NCBI RefSeq assembly: GCF_032062135.1
Contig: NC_092859.1
Coordinates: 45,561,611 to 45,625,610, forward strand
Length of the DNA: 64,000 bases
Direction of reading: 5' to 3'
Origin: Pyxicephalus adspersus
Taxonomy: Eukaryota; Chordata; Amphibia; Anura; Pyxicephalidae
This document shows, in pieces, positions 1 to 11,764 of this stretch. The translations under genes and the position numbers were made by a program. The notes under the pieces are model-generated. The model saw nothing but the letters and a program-made list of their open reading frames with translations, did no database searches and was not told the DNA's origin. Within the stretch, counting starts at the first letter, position 1, and each line of letters starts with the position of its first letter.

Positions 1-359
1 CAAGACCTACCTACTTTCTGTTTTCCCATCCAGTCATAGCTACAATCCACCAGTTCACACTTTTAACTTAGATCTACCTTATGATCTGAGAACATTTTTT
101 TTGTACTTGTACAATGAAGAAGAGGTGTTCCCAAGCACACCCACTGCACCTGGCAGTACAGTGTTATTACTAGGACATATTTACGACCACCTGTTTGGAA
201 CAGTTTTGGCCCTGGAAGGTTAAATCTGATTAATAATTTAGCAAGAACAGAAATTAAAAGATACACAGTGCAAGCTTATTTTAAATTAGTTATACACTTA
301 CATTATGTAAAAGAATTACTGTTAGGATACGCTCTGACAATCATGGGTGGTGTCCCATT

Positions 360-935
360 GCAGTAGAATGCACCCGGCCTATTCCCTCCGGTGGTGGCGC
401 TTACAGCAGCAAAGGAGTGATAGGAATTAGTTCTCTGCGGCTTGCAGCATCCTTGTTTCCTTTTAGCTGTGTTTTCTCTCTTGGCATCCCTTGCACTGAG
501 ACTGTATTGGAGCTGTGCTGCAGCTGATGAGCAGAATAGTTCCTGATCAATCCCATGCTGCTATTGGCTCCTTATAGACTCTCTGCTCTTAGATTCTGGT
601 GCCTGTTGTATCATTTAGCTGGGTAATCTATGCTGAAGTGTGTTTTGTGTTATTTACTGTTGCTGACCATTGCTTGATCCTGACCTATCGATTGAACACA
701 GCCTAGACCAACTGCCTGGACCCCGACTCTGCTTGTGCCTACTCCCTCTGTACCTCATCTGGTAGACTGATCACCTGTGTATGACCTTGGCTATATACTC
801 TGGATTTGCCTTATAGAACTTGTACTGCTTAATCCGTGGGCTCCTGGTCCTCTGCCAACCCATCCCCAGACACCATCCCTTGCGCCTTAAGTCCTGGGTC
901 AACCGTATGCTTGCTAAAGTTGAAGACAAATTACA
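360..935. repeat. Probable interspersed repeat, family unknown
   Basis: Richer in GC and in CTG/TGACC words than its surroundings, with the texture of an old long terminal repeat or similar (for example the pieces CTGCCTGGACCCCGACTC and CATCCCCAGACACCATCC). No terminal repeats or coding could be fixed. Everything else in 1-1200 is featureless AT-rich sequence. Confidence 0.3.
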
Positions 936-1214
936 GAAGCAATAATGCCACCAATAGAAAAGGTTAAAGCAGATACATTTTTGTTATAAAAGAGTTTCTT
1001 AAGGCAAAGTTAAATATAGAACAAACTGAATATATCTATATTTTATGATAATCCATATATTGTAATAAAAACCCATATAAATGGAGGTATAGTATGTTCA
1101 TGCTATATATTCCTATAATATTTATCTACCTATTGATCCTGCCAGCTACCTGTTCACTCATCAGTTTTCAGTGCCTGGCATACCGTTTTCATTGTTAACA
1201 CCAGAAGCTTTATT

Positions 1215-1950
1215 TATGTATGTTACCTGGTAGACTTGCTAAATGTCATCCTTCTGTTCCCCTTATATGTTACAGGGGTTGTGATGCCAGGGGTACTATG
1301 GTCCACATGTGGTGGTCCTGCCCTGTAGCCCAGGCACACTGGACGAAGATTTTCCAAATAATTTCCAGGGTCCTAGATAAGAATATACAGTGCACGCTTG
1401 AAGGTGCCCTTTTTAGCAATTGTGATTTCTAAATATTCTTTGAAACTTTTAAAACTTATTTTGTTGGTCGCTCGCATCACTAAATCTTGGAAGTCCAAGA
1501 CGAATCCGCTAGATCCAATGGATTGGAAAATGGTCAAGGACAACCACAGACAAGGCACACACTCAATAATACATTGGGTAAATTTGATTCTATCTAGGAT
1601 CCCTGGAAATCATATAGATCTTCCAAATTGGTTAAATTCAATCTGCTCAATATTTTTTGCATATTTCGAGTCCTGTTCACCCCCTCCCCTTCNNNNNNNN
1701 NNNNNNCCCCCTCCATTCTAGTACTTACCGGTTTGGTTTTAGAGCACCAAAGGTTGTTTCTATTTGACTATTGCAATTTCCTGCCTATGTTCTAAATACC
1801 AGCTTTTACGTCCTGGGATGTTTTCTGAAGATGGGGATGGTTAGTCAATGTGGTAATGTCCTAATTGTTGTTTCCCCTTTTTGTCTTTTATTCAATGTTA
1901 TGTTGTATCTTTTTGAAAAAGAAAACAATAGTAATATTAAAATAAAAAAT
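1215..1950 (+). mobile_element. L1/Tx1-type LINE, degraded 3' end
   Basis: The frame at 1220-1432 codes the C-terminal zinc-knuckle part of a LINE ORF2: CYRGCDARGTMVHMWWSCP fits the C-x3-C ... GT..H.WW.C pattern, followed by W..I..II. After a frameshift, 1440-1560 continues with VARITKSWKS, typical of the ORF2 end. The remaining 3' UTR runs past the assembly gap and ends in an A-rich tail about 1915-1950. Stops and frameshift show that it is dead. Confidence 0.6.
1693..1706. other. Assembly gap
   Basis: Fourteen N between C-rich flanks (CCCCTCCCCTTC and CCCCCTCC). The gap probably marks a poly-C or C/T-rich tract that could not be resolved. The open frame crossing it is meaningless. Confidence 0.99.
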
Positions 1951-2366
1951 ATCCGCTTCCCCACTCTAAAAATGTAAATTCTCTGCCCTGATTGATAAAT
2001 TTCTTCCTAATTTCTGCCTTTGTGAACATAAAGAAAATGAAAAGGAATTTTACTAATAAACTTGCATTTAAAAACTATGAATGCTTTTTCCACATTGGTC
2101 TTTGTATTACTAAAATTTAAGTATAGTGTGCATGTTATATTCATATATAAATCATATATAAAATTACCAGTTTTCACTTTTTTTTTTATTAGGAGCATAT
2201 TGTAATGCTATTCCATGTCTTATATACATGACCTCCAAATCTTTAAGGACTGCAAATAACATTGTCCGTTCTGCACATTCTTGGAACCCATCCATGCCTT
2301 AGTTCTTTGACAGTTGAAGGTTTAATGGTTACAGTATGTTTTATACATTCTTTGATATTCCAGAAC

Positions 2367-2658
2367 TTAATACATGTGGCAATGGGAATCTGATTTGTCT
2401 TCAGACTGCATATGGGAACAATAGTCCTGTTCTTCTTGTTCAGTTGTTGGATCGGAGCCTGAGGCTGTACTGTGCTTCTGAAAATAAAAGTTTACTCATT
2501 TTTCCATACTAGCACATTTATAATTGGTGCATCTTCTTCCAGGGGATAGCATTAATAGCAACCACTGGGATTTCCCTTTCCTGTAATTTGTTAACAAGGA
2601 GCACCTCAAAAAGTGTATTGGAAAGGAAGTCAGACATCTTTGCTTGTTCATTACGACA
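2367..2658 (-). other. Weak candidate exons D and tail (minus strand)
   Basis: Two open stretches. 2518-2658 codes 46 residues, including NEQAKMSDFLSNTLFEVLL and REIPVVAINAIPW, and ends at TAA. 2367-2477 follows a good acceptor (TTTTATTTTCAG) and codes 36 residues, acidic and polar (SDPTTEQEEQDYCSHMQSED), ending at TAA. They lie too close for a normal intron between them, so at most one is probably the real 3' exon. No polyadenylation signal was identified with confidence. Listed because they lie on the same strand and downstream of exons A and B. Confidence 0.22.
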
Positions 2659-2959
2659 CTCAGTTATAAATTAACTGCAATACAAAATAATTGCTCAGTG
2701 ATTCCAAAGAACAATGGTAATGTACAATTGGCAGAAAGCCAGAGCAAATAATAAACTTAACTTTACTTGAGTTTGTTACAGCTGATATATTGGAGTGGTA
2801 TAATAATTGTGTGTTTGTATATAAAGCACCAACATATACTGCCTGCCCACATAATACACATACTGTAATATTTCTAATGTTTTGGGTCATTAAATACACG
2901 AACGTCAACTTGTGTTGTGTTTCATGTTGATGTGCAATGCAATAGGCCAACCTGTTTAT

Positions 2960-3053
2960 TTAAAATGTCTGCACAATCCACCAAAAAGGACCAAAAATTG
3001 TGAATGCAGCATTTTTGAAATGCAGGTCCTCTGGGATGCGATTCAGAATGTAG
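2960..3053 (-). other. Weak candidate exon C (minus strand)
   Basis: Open stretch after a pyrimidine-rich acceptor (GCTGTTCCCCCTGTAG), coding YILNRIPEDLHFKNAAF and then FGPFWW. Its incoming phase (2) matches the outgoing phase of exon B at its GTATCT donor, but the in-frame TAA of B and a TAA at 2960-2962 would have to be lesions or lie outside the real exon. No strong donor is seen. It could be a chance open frame. Confidence 0.2.
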
Positions 3054-3718
3054 CTACAGGGGGAACAGCAAAAAGGTCTACAATAGATTTTAAATTAAAT
3101 GATACCTCTGAGTCTGTTGGGGTAGCTGGCATCACATGGTTGCACTCTCAGCAGTCTCAGGGCTCTTGAAGGTGGAATGTTACAGGTAAATAACAAGCAT
3201 AAAATACACATATACTGTAATCTAATGAGAATGTTTTTGTAGGAATAAATGATTGCCAGATGAGTGCCAGTGCTGTCATTCAAGCAAGCAGTGGGAAGGA
3301 TTAGATAAATTATGACTGGTAGCTGCACCCACAATTGAAATGGTAGTTCAGATGCAAAAATAGATAATTCTACTAAAAGCCCCCATAAACATTGGAACGC
3401 TGGGCTTGTCTGTCAGCAAACACCTAAATTATTGTAGGCCTCACATTTTCTCTTTAACTCTTTACACTTTTTTTTCCATAGGTTTTTTTTTTTCTTTTAG
3501 TGCCCCAATTGAGGGGGTCCCTCTCCTTAAAGTGGAACTCCAGGCAAACAGTTAAATATACAATTTAATCACTAACATGGAAATTATATTTTCTACTAAA
3601 AGATTTGTAACACTATTTAGTCTTTTGATGTAGAAAGTATAGCATGCACATTCTCCACCCATCTAAATAATGTTCTGTAGTGAAGCAACAGAGCTACAGT
3701 AAATATGAGCCAGTCTGA

Positions 3719-5095
3719 TGGTTGGGCAATGCAAGAGCAATCCCTGTGTTGTGGTTGGGAATAGAGCAGCAATCCTTTGCTGTAGTTGGGCAATAGAGGA
3801 GCAATCCATGGACTGTGGTTGGGCAATAGGGGAGCAATCACTTGGTTGTAGTTGGGAAATAGAGAAGCAATCCTTGTGCTGTTGTTGGGCAATAGAGGAG
3901 CAATCCCTGGGCAGTGGTTGGGCAATGAAGGGGCAATCATTTGGCTGTGGTTGGTCAAAATAGGAGCAATTCCTATGCTGCGTTTGGGCAATAGAGGAGC
4001 AATCCCTGTGCTGTGGTTGGGCAATATAGGAGCAATCCCTATGTTGTGTTCAGGCAATAGGGAAGCAATACTTGTGATGTGGTTGGGCAATAGAGGAGCA
4101 ATCCCTGGGCAGTGGTTGGGCAATAGGGGGCAATCATTTGGCTGTGGTTGGGCAAAATAGGGGAAATTACTATGCTGTGTTTGGGCAATAGAGGAGCAAT
4201 CCATATACTGTGGTTGGGCAATATAGGAGCAATCCTTATGCTTTTTTCAGGCAACAGAGGAGCAATCCTTGTGCTTGGGTTGGGCAATAGAGAAGCAATC
4301 CCTGGGCAGTGGTTGGGCAATGGGGGAGCAATCACTTGGTTGTAGTTGGGAAACAGAGAAGCAATCCTTGTGCTGTTGTTGGGCAATAGAGGAGCAATCC
4401 CCGGGCAGTGGTTGGGCAATGAAGGGGCAATCATTTGGCTGTGGTTGGTCAAAATAGGAGCAATTCCTATGCTGTGTTTGGGCAAAAGCGGAACAATCCC
4501 TGTGCTGTGGTTGGGCAATATAGGGGCAATCCCAATGTTGTGTTCAGGCAATTGGGAAGCAATACTTGTGCTGTGGTTGGGCAATAGAGGAGCAATCCCT
4601 GGGCAGTGGTTGGGCAATAGAGGGCAATCATTTGGCTGTGGGTGGGCAAAATAGGGGCAATTACTATGCTGTGTTTGGGCAATAGAGGAGCAATCCATGT
4701 ACTGTGGTTGGGCAATATAGGAGCAATCCTTATGCTATGTTCAGGCAACAGAGGAGCAATCCTTGTGCTTGGGTTGGGCAATCGAGAAGCAATCCCTGGG
4801 CAGTGGTTGGGCAATAGGGGAGCAATCACTTGGCTGTGGTTGGGCAATTTAGGACCAATTCCTATGCTGTGTTTGGGAAATAGAGGAACAATCCCTGTGC
4901 TATAGTTGGGCAATATAGGTGCAATTCCCATGCTGCGTTCGGACAATAGAGGAGCAATCCCTATTCTGTTGTTGGGCAATTGAGGAACTATCCCTGTGCA
5001 ATATTAGGCAATATTATTACTATTAATATTATTATACAGTATTTATAGAGGAGCAATCACTGGGCTGTGGTTGGGCAATAGAGCAATCCATGTGC
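3719..5095. repeat. 33-bp minisatellite with a 494-bp higher-order repeat
   Basis: About 39 tandem copies of a 33-bp unit built on GCAATAGAGGAGCAATCCCT plus GTGCTGTGGTTGG. Identical variant strings recur 494 bp apart (for example the block at 3931 and again at 4425), so about 15 units were duplicated together. The array is broken at 4990-5040 by AT-rich sequence and ends with two diverged units. As 33 is a multiple of 3, several frames on both strands stay open and give artificial 11-residue repeat proteins (NHSTGIAPLLP on the minus strand); these are not genes. Confidence 0.95.
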
Positions 5096-5247
5096 TTTCT
5101 TCTGCTGTCAGCATATTTACAGACAGCACTCTTTAATGCAAAACAAGCTGACTGACTCTGACTGTAAATGTGAATGTGCACCTATTTTCTAAAACACCAT
5201 TAACTATTATAGTAAAATTTTACTGTATAAATGTAAGCAAAAGATAC

Positions 5248-5383
5248 CTTTATGTTTTGATGCAGCACTTGACATCCACTCCCCAGTTGGTAAAAAAGGC
5301 CTTGAGAACCTCATTAAATTCCAATTTCTCTTTAGGATGGATATTAAATATTAACAATAAATGTGTTCTCCCATCTTTGGACA
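5248..5383 (-). CDS. Candidate exon B, with an in-frame TAA near its 3' end
   Basis: Acceptor TTCTAATTACCAG, then about 44 codons including GRTHLLLIFNIHPKEKLEF and FFTNWGVDVKCC, and a GTATCT donor. Junction phases agree with exon A. A TAA at 5250-5252 sits just before the donor, so this is either a terminal exon, a decayed exon or a mis-set boundary. The strand-helix-strand look (LLLIF, amphipathic helix, GVDV) recalls the start of a SEFIR or TIR fold, but that is only a pattern impression; no diagnostic motif is present. The following 33-bp minisatellite would lie in the next intron. Confidence 0.35.
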
Positions 5384-5497
5384 CTGGTAATTAGAAGAAC
5401 AGACCACATTACTTTCAAATCAATTAATCTACTTAGCCAAACATGAATGAGCACTCATATGAATTTTAAACAATGTGATTTCCTTCAGTAACAATAC

Positions 5498-5619
5498 GTA
5501 CGGTGCGTGATCCACTGTGCCTCTGCCCATGAGGGATGTTGGTCAAATTTAATGCAGCAATAGAAGAATATAGTTCAAATGCTAAGCCGGCCATAGACAG
5601 CAGATACTGGATGGACATA
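5498..5619 (-). CDS. Candidate exon A of an unidentified minus-strand gene
   Basis: A 122-nt stretch bounded by a good acceptor (TTCTTTTCATACAG) and a GTATTG donor. It is open for 40 codons and codes MSIQYLLSMAGLAFELYSSI and then about 20 more residues including NIPHGQRHSGSRTV. Its outgoing phase (1) matches the incoming phase of the exon-like block at 5248-5383 across a 114-bp intron, which is unlikely by chance for two independent open stretches. I do not recognise the protein. The sequence is helical and hydrophobic at first, then basic. An alternative donor (GTACGT) lies 6 nt upstream but breaks the frame. Confidence 0.38.
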
Positions 5620-5699
5620 CTGTATGAAAAGAACATCAGCATTAGTGATTATAGTACATACAAATTTTTTTGAAGGCCCAACCAGTGGCATTTGGTTGC

Positions 5700-8600
5700 A
5701 TTGGACAGTGTTGCAGTTTGCCTTGAATTTTAAGGCTTCAATTCACATCAATATGCTGCACTGAAAAACAAAGAATTTAGCATTGTTACATTTTCATTTA
5801 GTGTGTTCCTACATGCAACCTTCTACATATAAACAAAATGGGCTTTTCATCCACCATTCTACTAGCCCCCATTGCCTTTAGAAAAACCTGTATGGTAAAC
5901 TGTATACCAACTGTATGGTAAAAAATCAGACAACCAAGTTCAGGAGGTGCAAGTAATGTCATTGCTGTATCCAGGGCACAAAGCATCACATGAGAACATT
6001 TTGCAGGATTTTAAGTACCTAGGACACATTGATGGCCACCTTGCACCACCTCCTAAATACTTTTATAACACTTTAAAAGCAGTATGAAATATATTTGTTT
6101 AGTGTGATATTGTGTAAATTTAACTCTAACATATACTTAACATCTCTCAAAGGTCTCCCTTTAACAATGCTTTAATCTGTCTTTCTTTCCAGAAGGCTGG
6201 CAGCATATTTATCAGGCATCATGCAGGGTTAGCATCGACCGGTAATTCCTGGACTAAGATTCTGTCTCAGAAATGACACAATGATTTAATTTCTGGTACA
6301 TGTGCTTTTCTTGGCTGTCTTTGCAAATATCTGAGACATATCATCCCATTGCTGATGCTACTCACTTTGGGAGTTTCTGGAGCATTCCAATAAATGATTT
6401 CCTTTGTTATACACTTTGCAGCCTATTTCTTACTTCTTTCCCATCATGGTGTTTTCTTGAGTACAAAAAACAGATACTTCAATGACAACCTGGAGCTGCT
6501 CGACACAGGTCATTTGGAATAAATAGCTAAAGGGGGCACACAGTTGAAGCACATATTTTTGTTTTACCTGCCAAATATTTATTGTACAGTGCTGCATGAT
6601 ATGTTGGAGCTATATAAATAGTGTTTAATAATATTAATAAAGGATCTGTAATTTTAGCTAGTTATACTTATGATATACGCTCCCCTGCAGGTCAGCAAGG
6701 TCATTAAGTTGATTTAGTAATATTACCCCCTAATTTACCAGAGTTTTACTGTGTTTACCTTCCTGTTTACTGGGCAGAGGTGCCCAAAGGAGAGAGTAAA
6801 GGAGAAGCAGTGATAGAGGATGAATACATTTTACCACCAAGAAGATGACATAGACACTTCCTATTGGCTGTCCATGGTCTGGGTCCTCTCATACTTCCAA
6901 AAGAATGCCTGGCATGATGACTTCTGAATATGGCATAGACTGCAGTACTAGATTGTCAGCCTCAACTCAAAGAAAAGAGAGAGAATCAGGGAGTTATAAA
7001 TGTAGTTACCAAAATAATAAAATATTCTAGTAAATAATGGTATTACCATACCGTGAGACCACGGTATGAATCAATTGTGTTCTACATTTTTGGATTATGG
7101 ATCTATGCAGTGGACCATGGAGTGATAAGAACAGGGATTTAGGAGGCTACTCTAATGTGAAATGGGAGGGGGGGAATGTAACGTGAACAGAGTGCCAGGT
7201 CCGAATTTCACACTGGAGCCCATAGGTCTATAGATACGCCACTGGATCTATGAAACTTTAAAGAATATCCAACAGGTGTTAGAAATTAGATGAGGTCTCT
7301 TCCATGAGGAATTGCCTCTGTACAAATGCATACAGTGTACGGTTAAATGTGCGTTTTAGAACAGTGAATGAAACACTGAATATATGCAGTATATTGTATA
7401 CTTGAAATCCCCTATGGATCAGCAATTTGTTTCCTACCGAAAATAGCTAATTTGTGGCCTAAAGTTAAAAAACAGCTGAAGATGTGGCTAGCTCTGATCT
7501 TATTTTCCATGGGTATGAACTGTTTCAGGGCAAATAAGGAAAGAATAATAGGGAGAAAAAAAAAGGGTAAAAAAAAAAAGAATATGAAGTAATTGGTAGA
7601 CAGTGAAGCAAGTTGGGAAGATTCAATAAAAAGCATCAAGTCAAGTTAGTGTTGTAGGCTCACATAACTTGGACATGAACCATAGGTGGAAATGACATAA
7701 AACCACCAATACAGGGAAAACCTAAATTATAAAAGTAATTTTGTGCCTATTAGTAAACTAGGTTAACTGTTATCTAACTGTAATCTAACAAATGACTATG
7801 TATGTGCAAAGATTCGATTATGATTTCTGCAGGTTTTGTGTATGCTTTCTTTCCACTTAAGCCAGTCCCGGCCAATTGCTGTCTATTGTTCTACTATGTG
7901 TAAAATGTTCATTTGAGGCTTTTAGCCTAGCAGTCTTTCAGGAACAGTAATTTTTAGTCTGCAGTTGTAAGAACCATTTATTGTTGCTACCTTAAGTGAA
8001 GAGTTCCTCACAAGTTGTTGCGTGCCTAATGTATCCATCGGGAGCTTTGCATATGAATTAAACATCGTATAACTTTCAGCACTCACTTTCCTAACATATT
8101 CAGCTGAAAATCTATGCAGAAACACAGAGTGGCAATTTACTTGAGGGGAAATGAATGTCTTGTGTTACCTTGAAGGCCAATTCTAATTGATAATTTGAAA
8201 GAATTACCGCTGGAATTATTCTTGGAATAATATTTAAAACGGATATCTGTAACACTCTAGTTGCTAGTTTTGTTACTTCTAGAAGACTGTGTCAGTTAAG
8301 AATGCAATGTGAAAAGTCAGAATGTCCGCCATTTCAAAAAGGTTTGAAGCGCAGCAATGGAATGCATATTAATATTGACCTGTAAACTGCCATAACCAAC
8401 AGCAACCAATTGGCTTTCATGTTAGAATGGAATTACTTGGTTGCCATGAGTTCTTGCATTTTTGTCATTGTTCACTGCCTTCTAGATTTAAGGACCTATT
8501 ATTACACATCTACTTTACTACCCAGTGACTTTATCAGTATACATCAATGTATGCAGCCATACATTGTGGGTTTGGAGAGTTGACAATATCTTGCTATAAT

Positions 8601-9028
8601 TGTGCTAAGTTGAGTCTGGCTAGGTTGGGTCACGTGTGTGTGCCATGGGTGAGCAGGAAGAAAAACCAGGTGCCAGGCTAACGTCAGGAGAAATAATACC
8701 AGTGGACTGGTTGCTAGTTCTCCCATGGTAAGCCAGGAACTGCTCATACCCAAAGCATAAGACTCACCAATATTAAGGATATTTCATGGCAATGGGGACA
8801 CTAGGGCTTTTTTCAAAACATGGGCATTCCCATAATGATAACCAAACTTAAGTATGCTTGCCATTTGTGGTGACCGGAATTGTGTACCAATTTAACAGCA
8901 CCATTGACAATGTTGTCAAAAGAAAACATACATTTATTTCAGATGACTTTGATGGAGTTTTTTTGCTTTGTTGTCTGCATGCACAAGTGTGTGAAGGTGG
9001 GTTGAGCCAGTGGAAGTTGACCATTCAA
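5700..9028. other. Intergenic stretch without a recognised gene
   Basis: AT-rich DNA. A SINE-like 3' tail lies at 6585-6645. A plus-strand acceptor-like site with a 27-codon open stretch lies at about 6180-6275, but has no partner. Nothing else is supported. Confidence 0.5.
6585..6645 (+). repeat. SINE/LINE-like 3' tail (ATATGTTGG...TATATAAATA...AAT)
   Basis: Carries the string TGTACAGTGCTGCATGATAT, then a GGAGCTATATAAATA core and a tail of AAT/TAAT units. The same tail occurs at 31797-31876 and 55682-55828, so it is a dispersed family. Confidence 0.6.
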
Positions 9029-9390
9029 TAGGGATGAGCGAGCAAGAATATTAAGTTCAATCAATTTCTTTTACTGAAATTGTAAGCGAGAACGGCCTTC
9101 TGATTCGCCGAGAGGTCGAGCTCTCGATGAACAGGGGGAATTCCAGAGCTGTATCATGCAGCCCTGGAAATCTTCTGCGATCCCTGGGCACTAGAGGTTA
9201 ATTAACCTCTAGTGCCTCGGGGATCACAAACAGGGAGATTGCCAGGGCTGAATGCAGCTCTGGGAATTCTCTTGTTTTATTTTCCTCTTCCGATGGTTTC
9301 GCAAAATCGATTTGCCGAAATTTCAAAGAAACCATTGGAAGTTCGTGGAAAACCTCACGAGAATGCCAGAGGCATTCTCGCTCATCCCTA
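9029..9390. mobile_element. Foldback DNA transposon with a 30-bp central palindrome
   Basis: Ends TAGGGATGAGCGAG and CTCGCTCATCCCTA are inverted copies, and the interior pairs over much of its length (GGAATTCCAGAGCTG against CAGCTCTGGGAATTC). At its centre (9187-9216) is a perfect 30-bp palindrome around TTAATTAA. It codes nothing. The superfamily is uncertain because the target duplication is only TA or TA-like. Confidence 0.75.
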
Positions 9391-10650
9391 CTGTTCACAC
9401 TGTATGGATCAAACAGGGTCACAACTACCAAATAAGTACCAATAACTGTACAGGGATCCTGGCTAAGCTGGTGTTCTGCTGCAAGTCAATCTCTTTAGAC
9501 AGGAATCATGAAACTGATCTGATTCATGAACAAGATAATTAGTAAAACACAAACTTTTGGTGCCTGATTATATTCTTGCAAACATGTTATTTCTGCATAA
9601 TACACAAGAATAATAAAATATATTTATCTTGATCATCTAGTTCTTACATTGCACAGTTCTGAAAACTAAAGGACAGACAGAACTATTCAGACAGCAAAAT
9701 TGTAAGATTTGACAATGTTTTTGGGTTTAATGTAGGATTTTCATGCATATTTATTTGTTGGGCAGAGAATCATACAAAAATCCATACAATTCAAGATCAA
9801 GACAGTCATGGTTATTACATTTTATAGTTCTCAAAAGTTAGAACAAGTTTGCAAGAATATAATTATTTCAAATAAAAAAAGTTTGTATTCTAATAATTTA
9901 CCCTATGCATAAATTGAGTTGCTCATTCCAGAACCATACACTGAACTAACTGTGGCCATAGGCTTGTGACTTGGCGAGGCAGACACAGGGGTGGACTATA
10001 AACAGAAAATGACTTAGGGGGCATCCTGGCAACCATCCCCAGGAAAGGCCATACCAAACAAGTTTGAGCATCAGGATATGCCCAACTGGCAATTTTCTGG
10101 GAAGTGATTTGAAATTCAAGGTCATTTATCATGAATAACACAAGTGAAATCTATACGCCTTAAAGTACGGTACTTTTAGAAACCTGTAAATAATACTGTA
10201 TGCTTGGTCTGGAAATGGAGAACACCTAATGTATTCCACATTATATATGTACCACATACATGCTTAGAAATGATAGATTTTGACTCAACAAGGATCTATA
10301 CAGCTGTCATCATTACACAAGAAAGTGGATTAAAGTTACTGCCATAACAGCGTCTAATTTTATAAAGCAATGTAAAAATTCTTCTATATTATACTTGGCA
10401 TAGTTCTGATTAGCGGGTTATGTAGCACATTTTGTATGATATGGCAAAGTATAAACTATGTGCTCTGGAAAATAAAAGTTCCCAGTGGTAATTTACAGAC
10501 ATATTTTACACAGATGGAGCAAGGTTTTTGTTTCCAGAGAGGAAATGGTTCTGCTTCTCATGTGAAATATTAAACATCTTTCATAATGTCAAAAGCATTT
10601 CAGAAAACTTTAACTATTTTTTATCTGAAACATTGTACATTTATATTTAG

Positions 10651-11003
10651 TTTAAAGTGTACCTAAAATCTAGGAACTTGATTTATAAAACAGAGAATCA
10701 GACATGCCCCCAAACATTCCCTCGTGGGAATCTTCCTAGTCTATGTGTTTCAATGGCAGTAACAAATTTCCATCAGGGAATTTTGAGGGAATGTTAGATT
10801 CCCTATTTTATAAGTAGTAAATAATAATTTGTAAATGTATATTCTCCTCTGAAGCATGATTCGGCAAATATTTCCATTTCCTGCTTTAATACTTGCTGCC
10901 AGTCTACAGGAAGGAAATAGAAATACCTTTGGAAGGACTTCACAAAAACAAGGTAACAGTTTATTTGAAAAAGACACAATACAGAGATTAGGTACACTTT
11001 AAA
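10651..11003. mobile_element. TTAA-type MITE with perfect 16-bp terminal inverted repeats
   Basis: Both ends read TTTAAAGTGTACCTAA inwards, identical over 16 bp. The interior is also partly palindromic (AGGGAATGTT / AACATTCCCT). The TTAA target and end sequence recall Kolobok/T2-like or piggyBac-like non-autonomous elements of frogs. Related ends occur at 17738-18230 and 52020-52530. Confidence 0.75.
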
Positions 11004-11764
11004 GTAGACTTGTAACCTATGAAAAATCTTTTATTTTATCATGCAATTTAATAAAACCTACAGGGCAAGATTTGTGCGAATGTCACACAGGCCCATGGCA
11101 GTAGAACTTCTAGGGGAACAATGGAATGAGTGCTCACAAAGTCGGTTCTCGATGCTGCTCCTTGCCTTCCTAAATGTCCTCCATTGCTGCCAGATAAGGT
11201 TTATACCACACAAAGTGTTTGCTCAAAACAGAAAGCCTTTGGACACGCCAATTTATTCTAAACTTTAATTGCTTAATCTTGATTATGGTGGTTGGCATAT
11301 CAATCAATCCACAATAAATTGTGAATAAAAATCTGTTTTTCATCTTGCCTTAGTACAGAAAAAGGCTTGGTACGTATGTAATGCAGAATGATTAGCTCAT
11401 GTATTATTATAAGTTATTGAACCTGTGCATTTTACTTTTGGAACAGCTTCTAGAGTTTGGTTTCTCTTTAAAGGCACAAAAATAACATGACATAGTTCAA
11501 TACCACTTCTATATGCATATATACATTTATATATTACATATATATATATACTATATATTACAAGCCTCTTCATTTACCAGTAAATTGTGAATGAACCATG
11601 AAATTGTCCCCTAAAGTCTGGTCACATGACAATAATATCTTGCTTCCTTTTTGATCTAAATTTGCAGCTCATAACTGGGTCATGTGACATACTGCTTCAC
11701 ATCAAAGAGTGGCAGGAGGCTATATTATTTTGACTTCAGGCAGAATTCCATAAGTTTGCTAACG

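Noticed and set aside
1398..1721. 107-codon frame crossing the N gap
   Set aside because: Part of the decayed LINE and reads through undetermined bases.
3617..4979. Long minus- and plus-strand open frames of 11-residue repeats
   Set aside because: Products of the 33-bp tandem array, whose period is a multiple of 3; no start context, no splice sites, open in several frames on both strands.
2367..5619. Assigning the candidate exons to an IL-17-receptor-like SEFIR protein or to STING
   Set aside because: Only scattered pattern similarity; no diagnostic motif, and the in-frame stops make the model doubtful. Left unidentified.
6180..6275. Plus-strand acceptor with a 27-codon open stretch
   Set aside because: Isolated, no donor or partner exon, no recognisable protein; likely chance.
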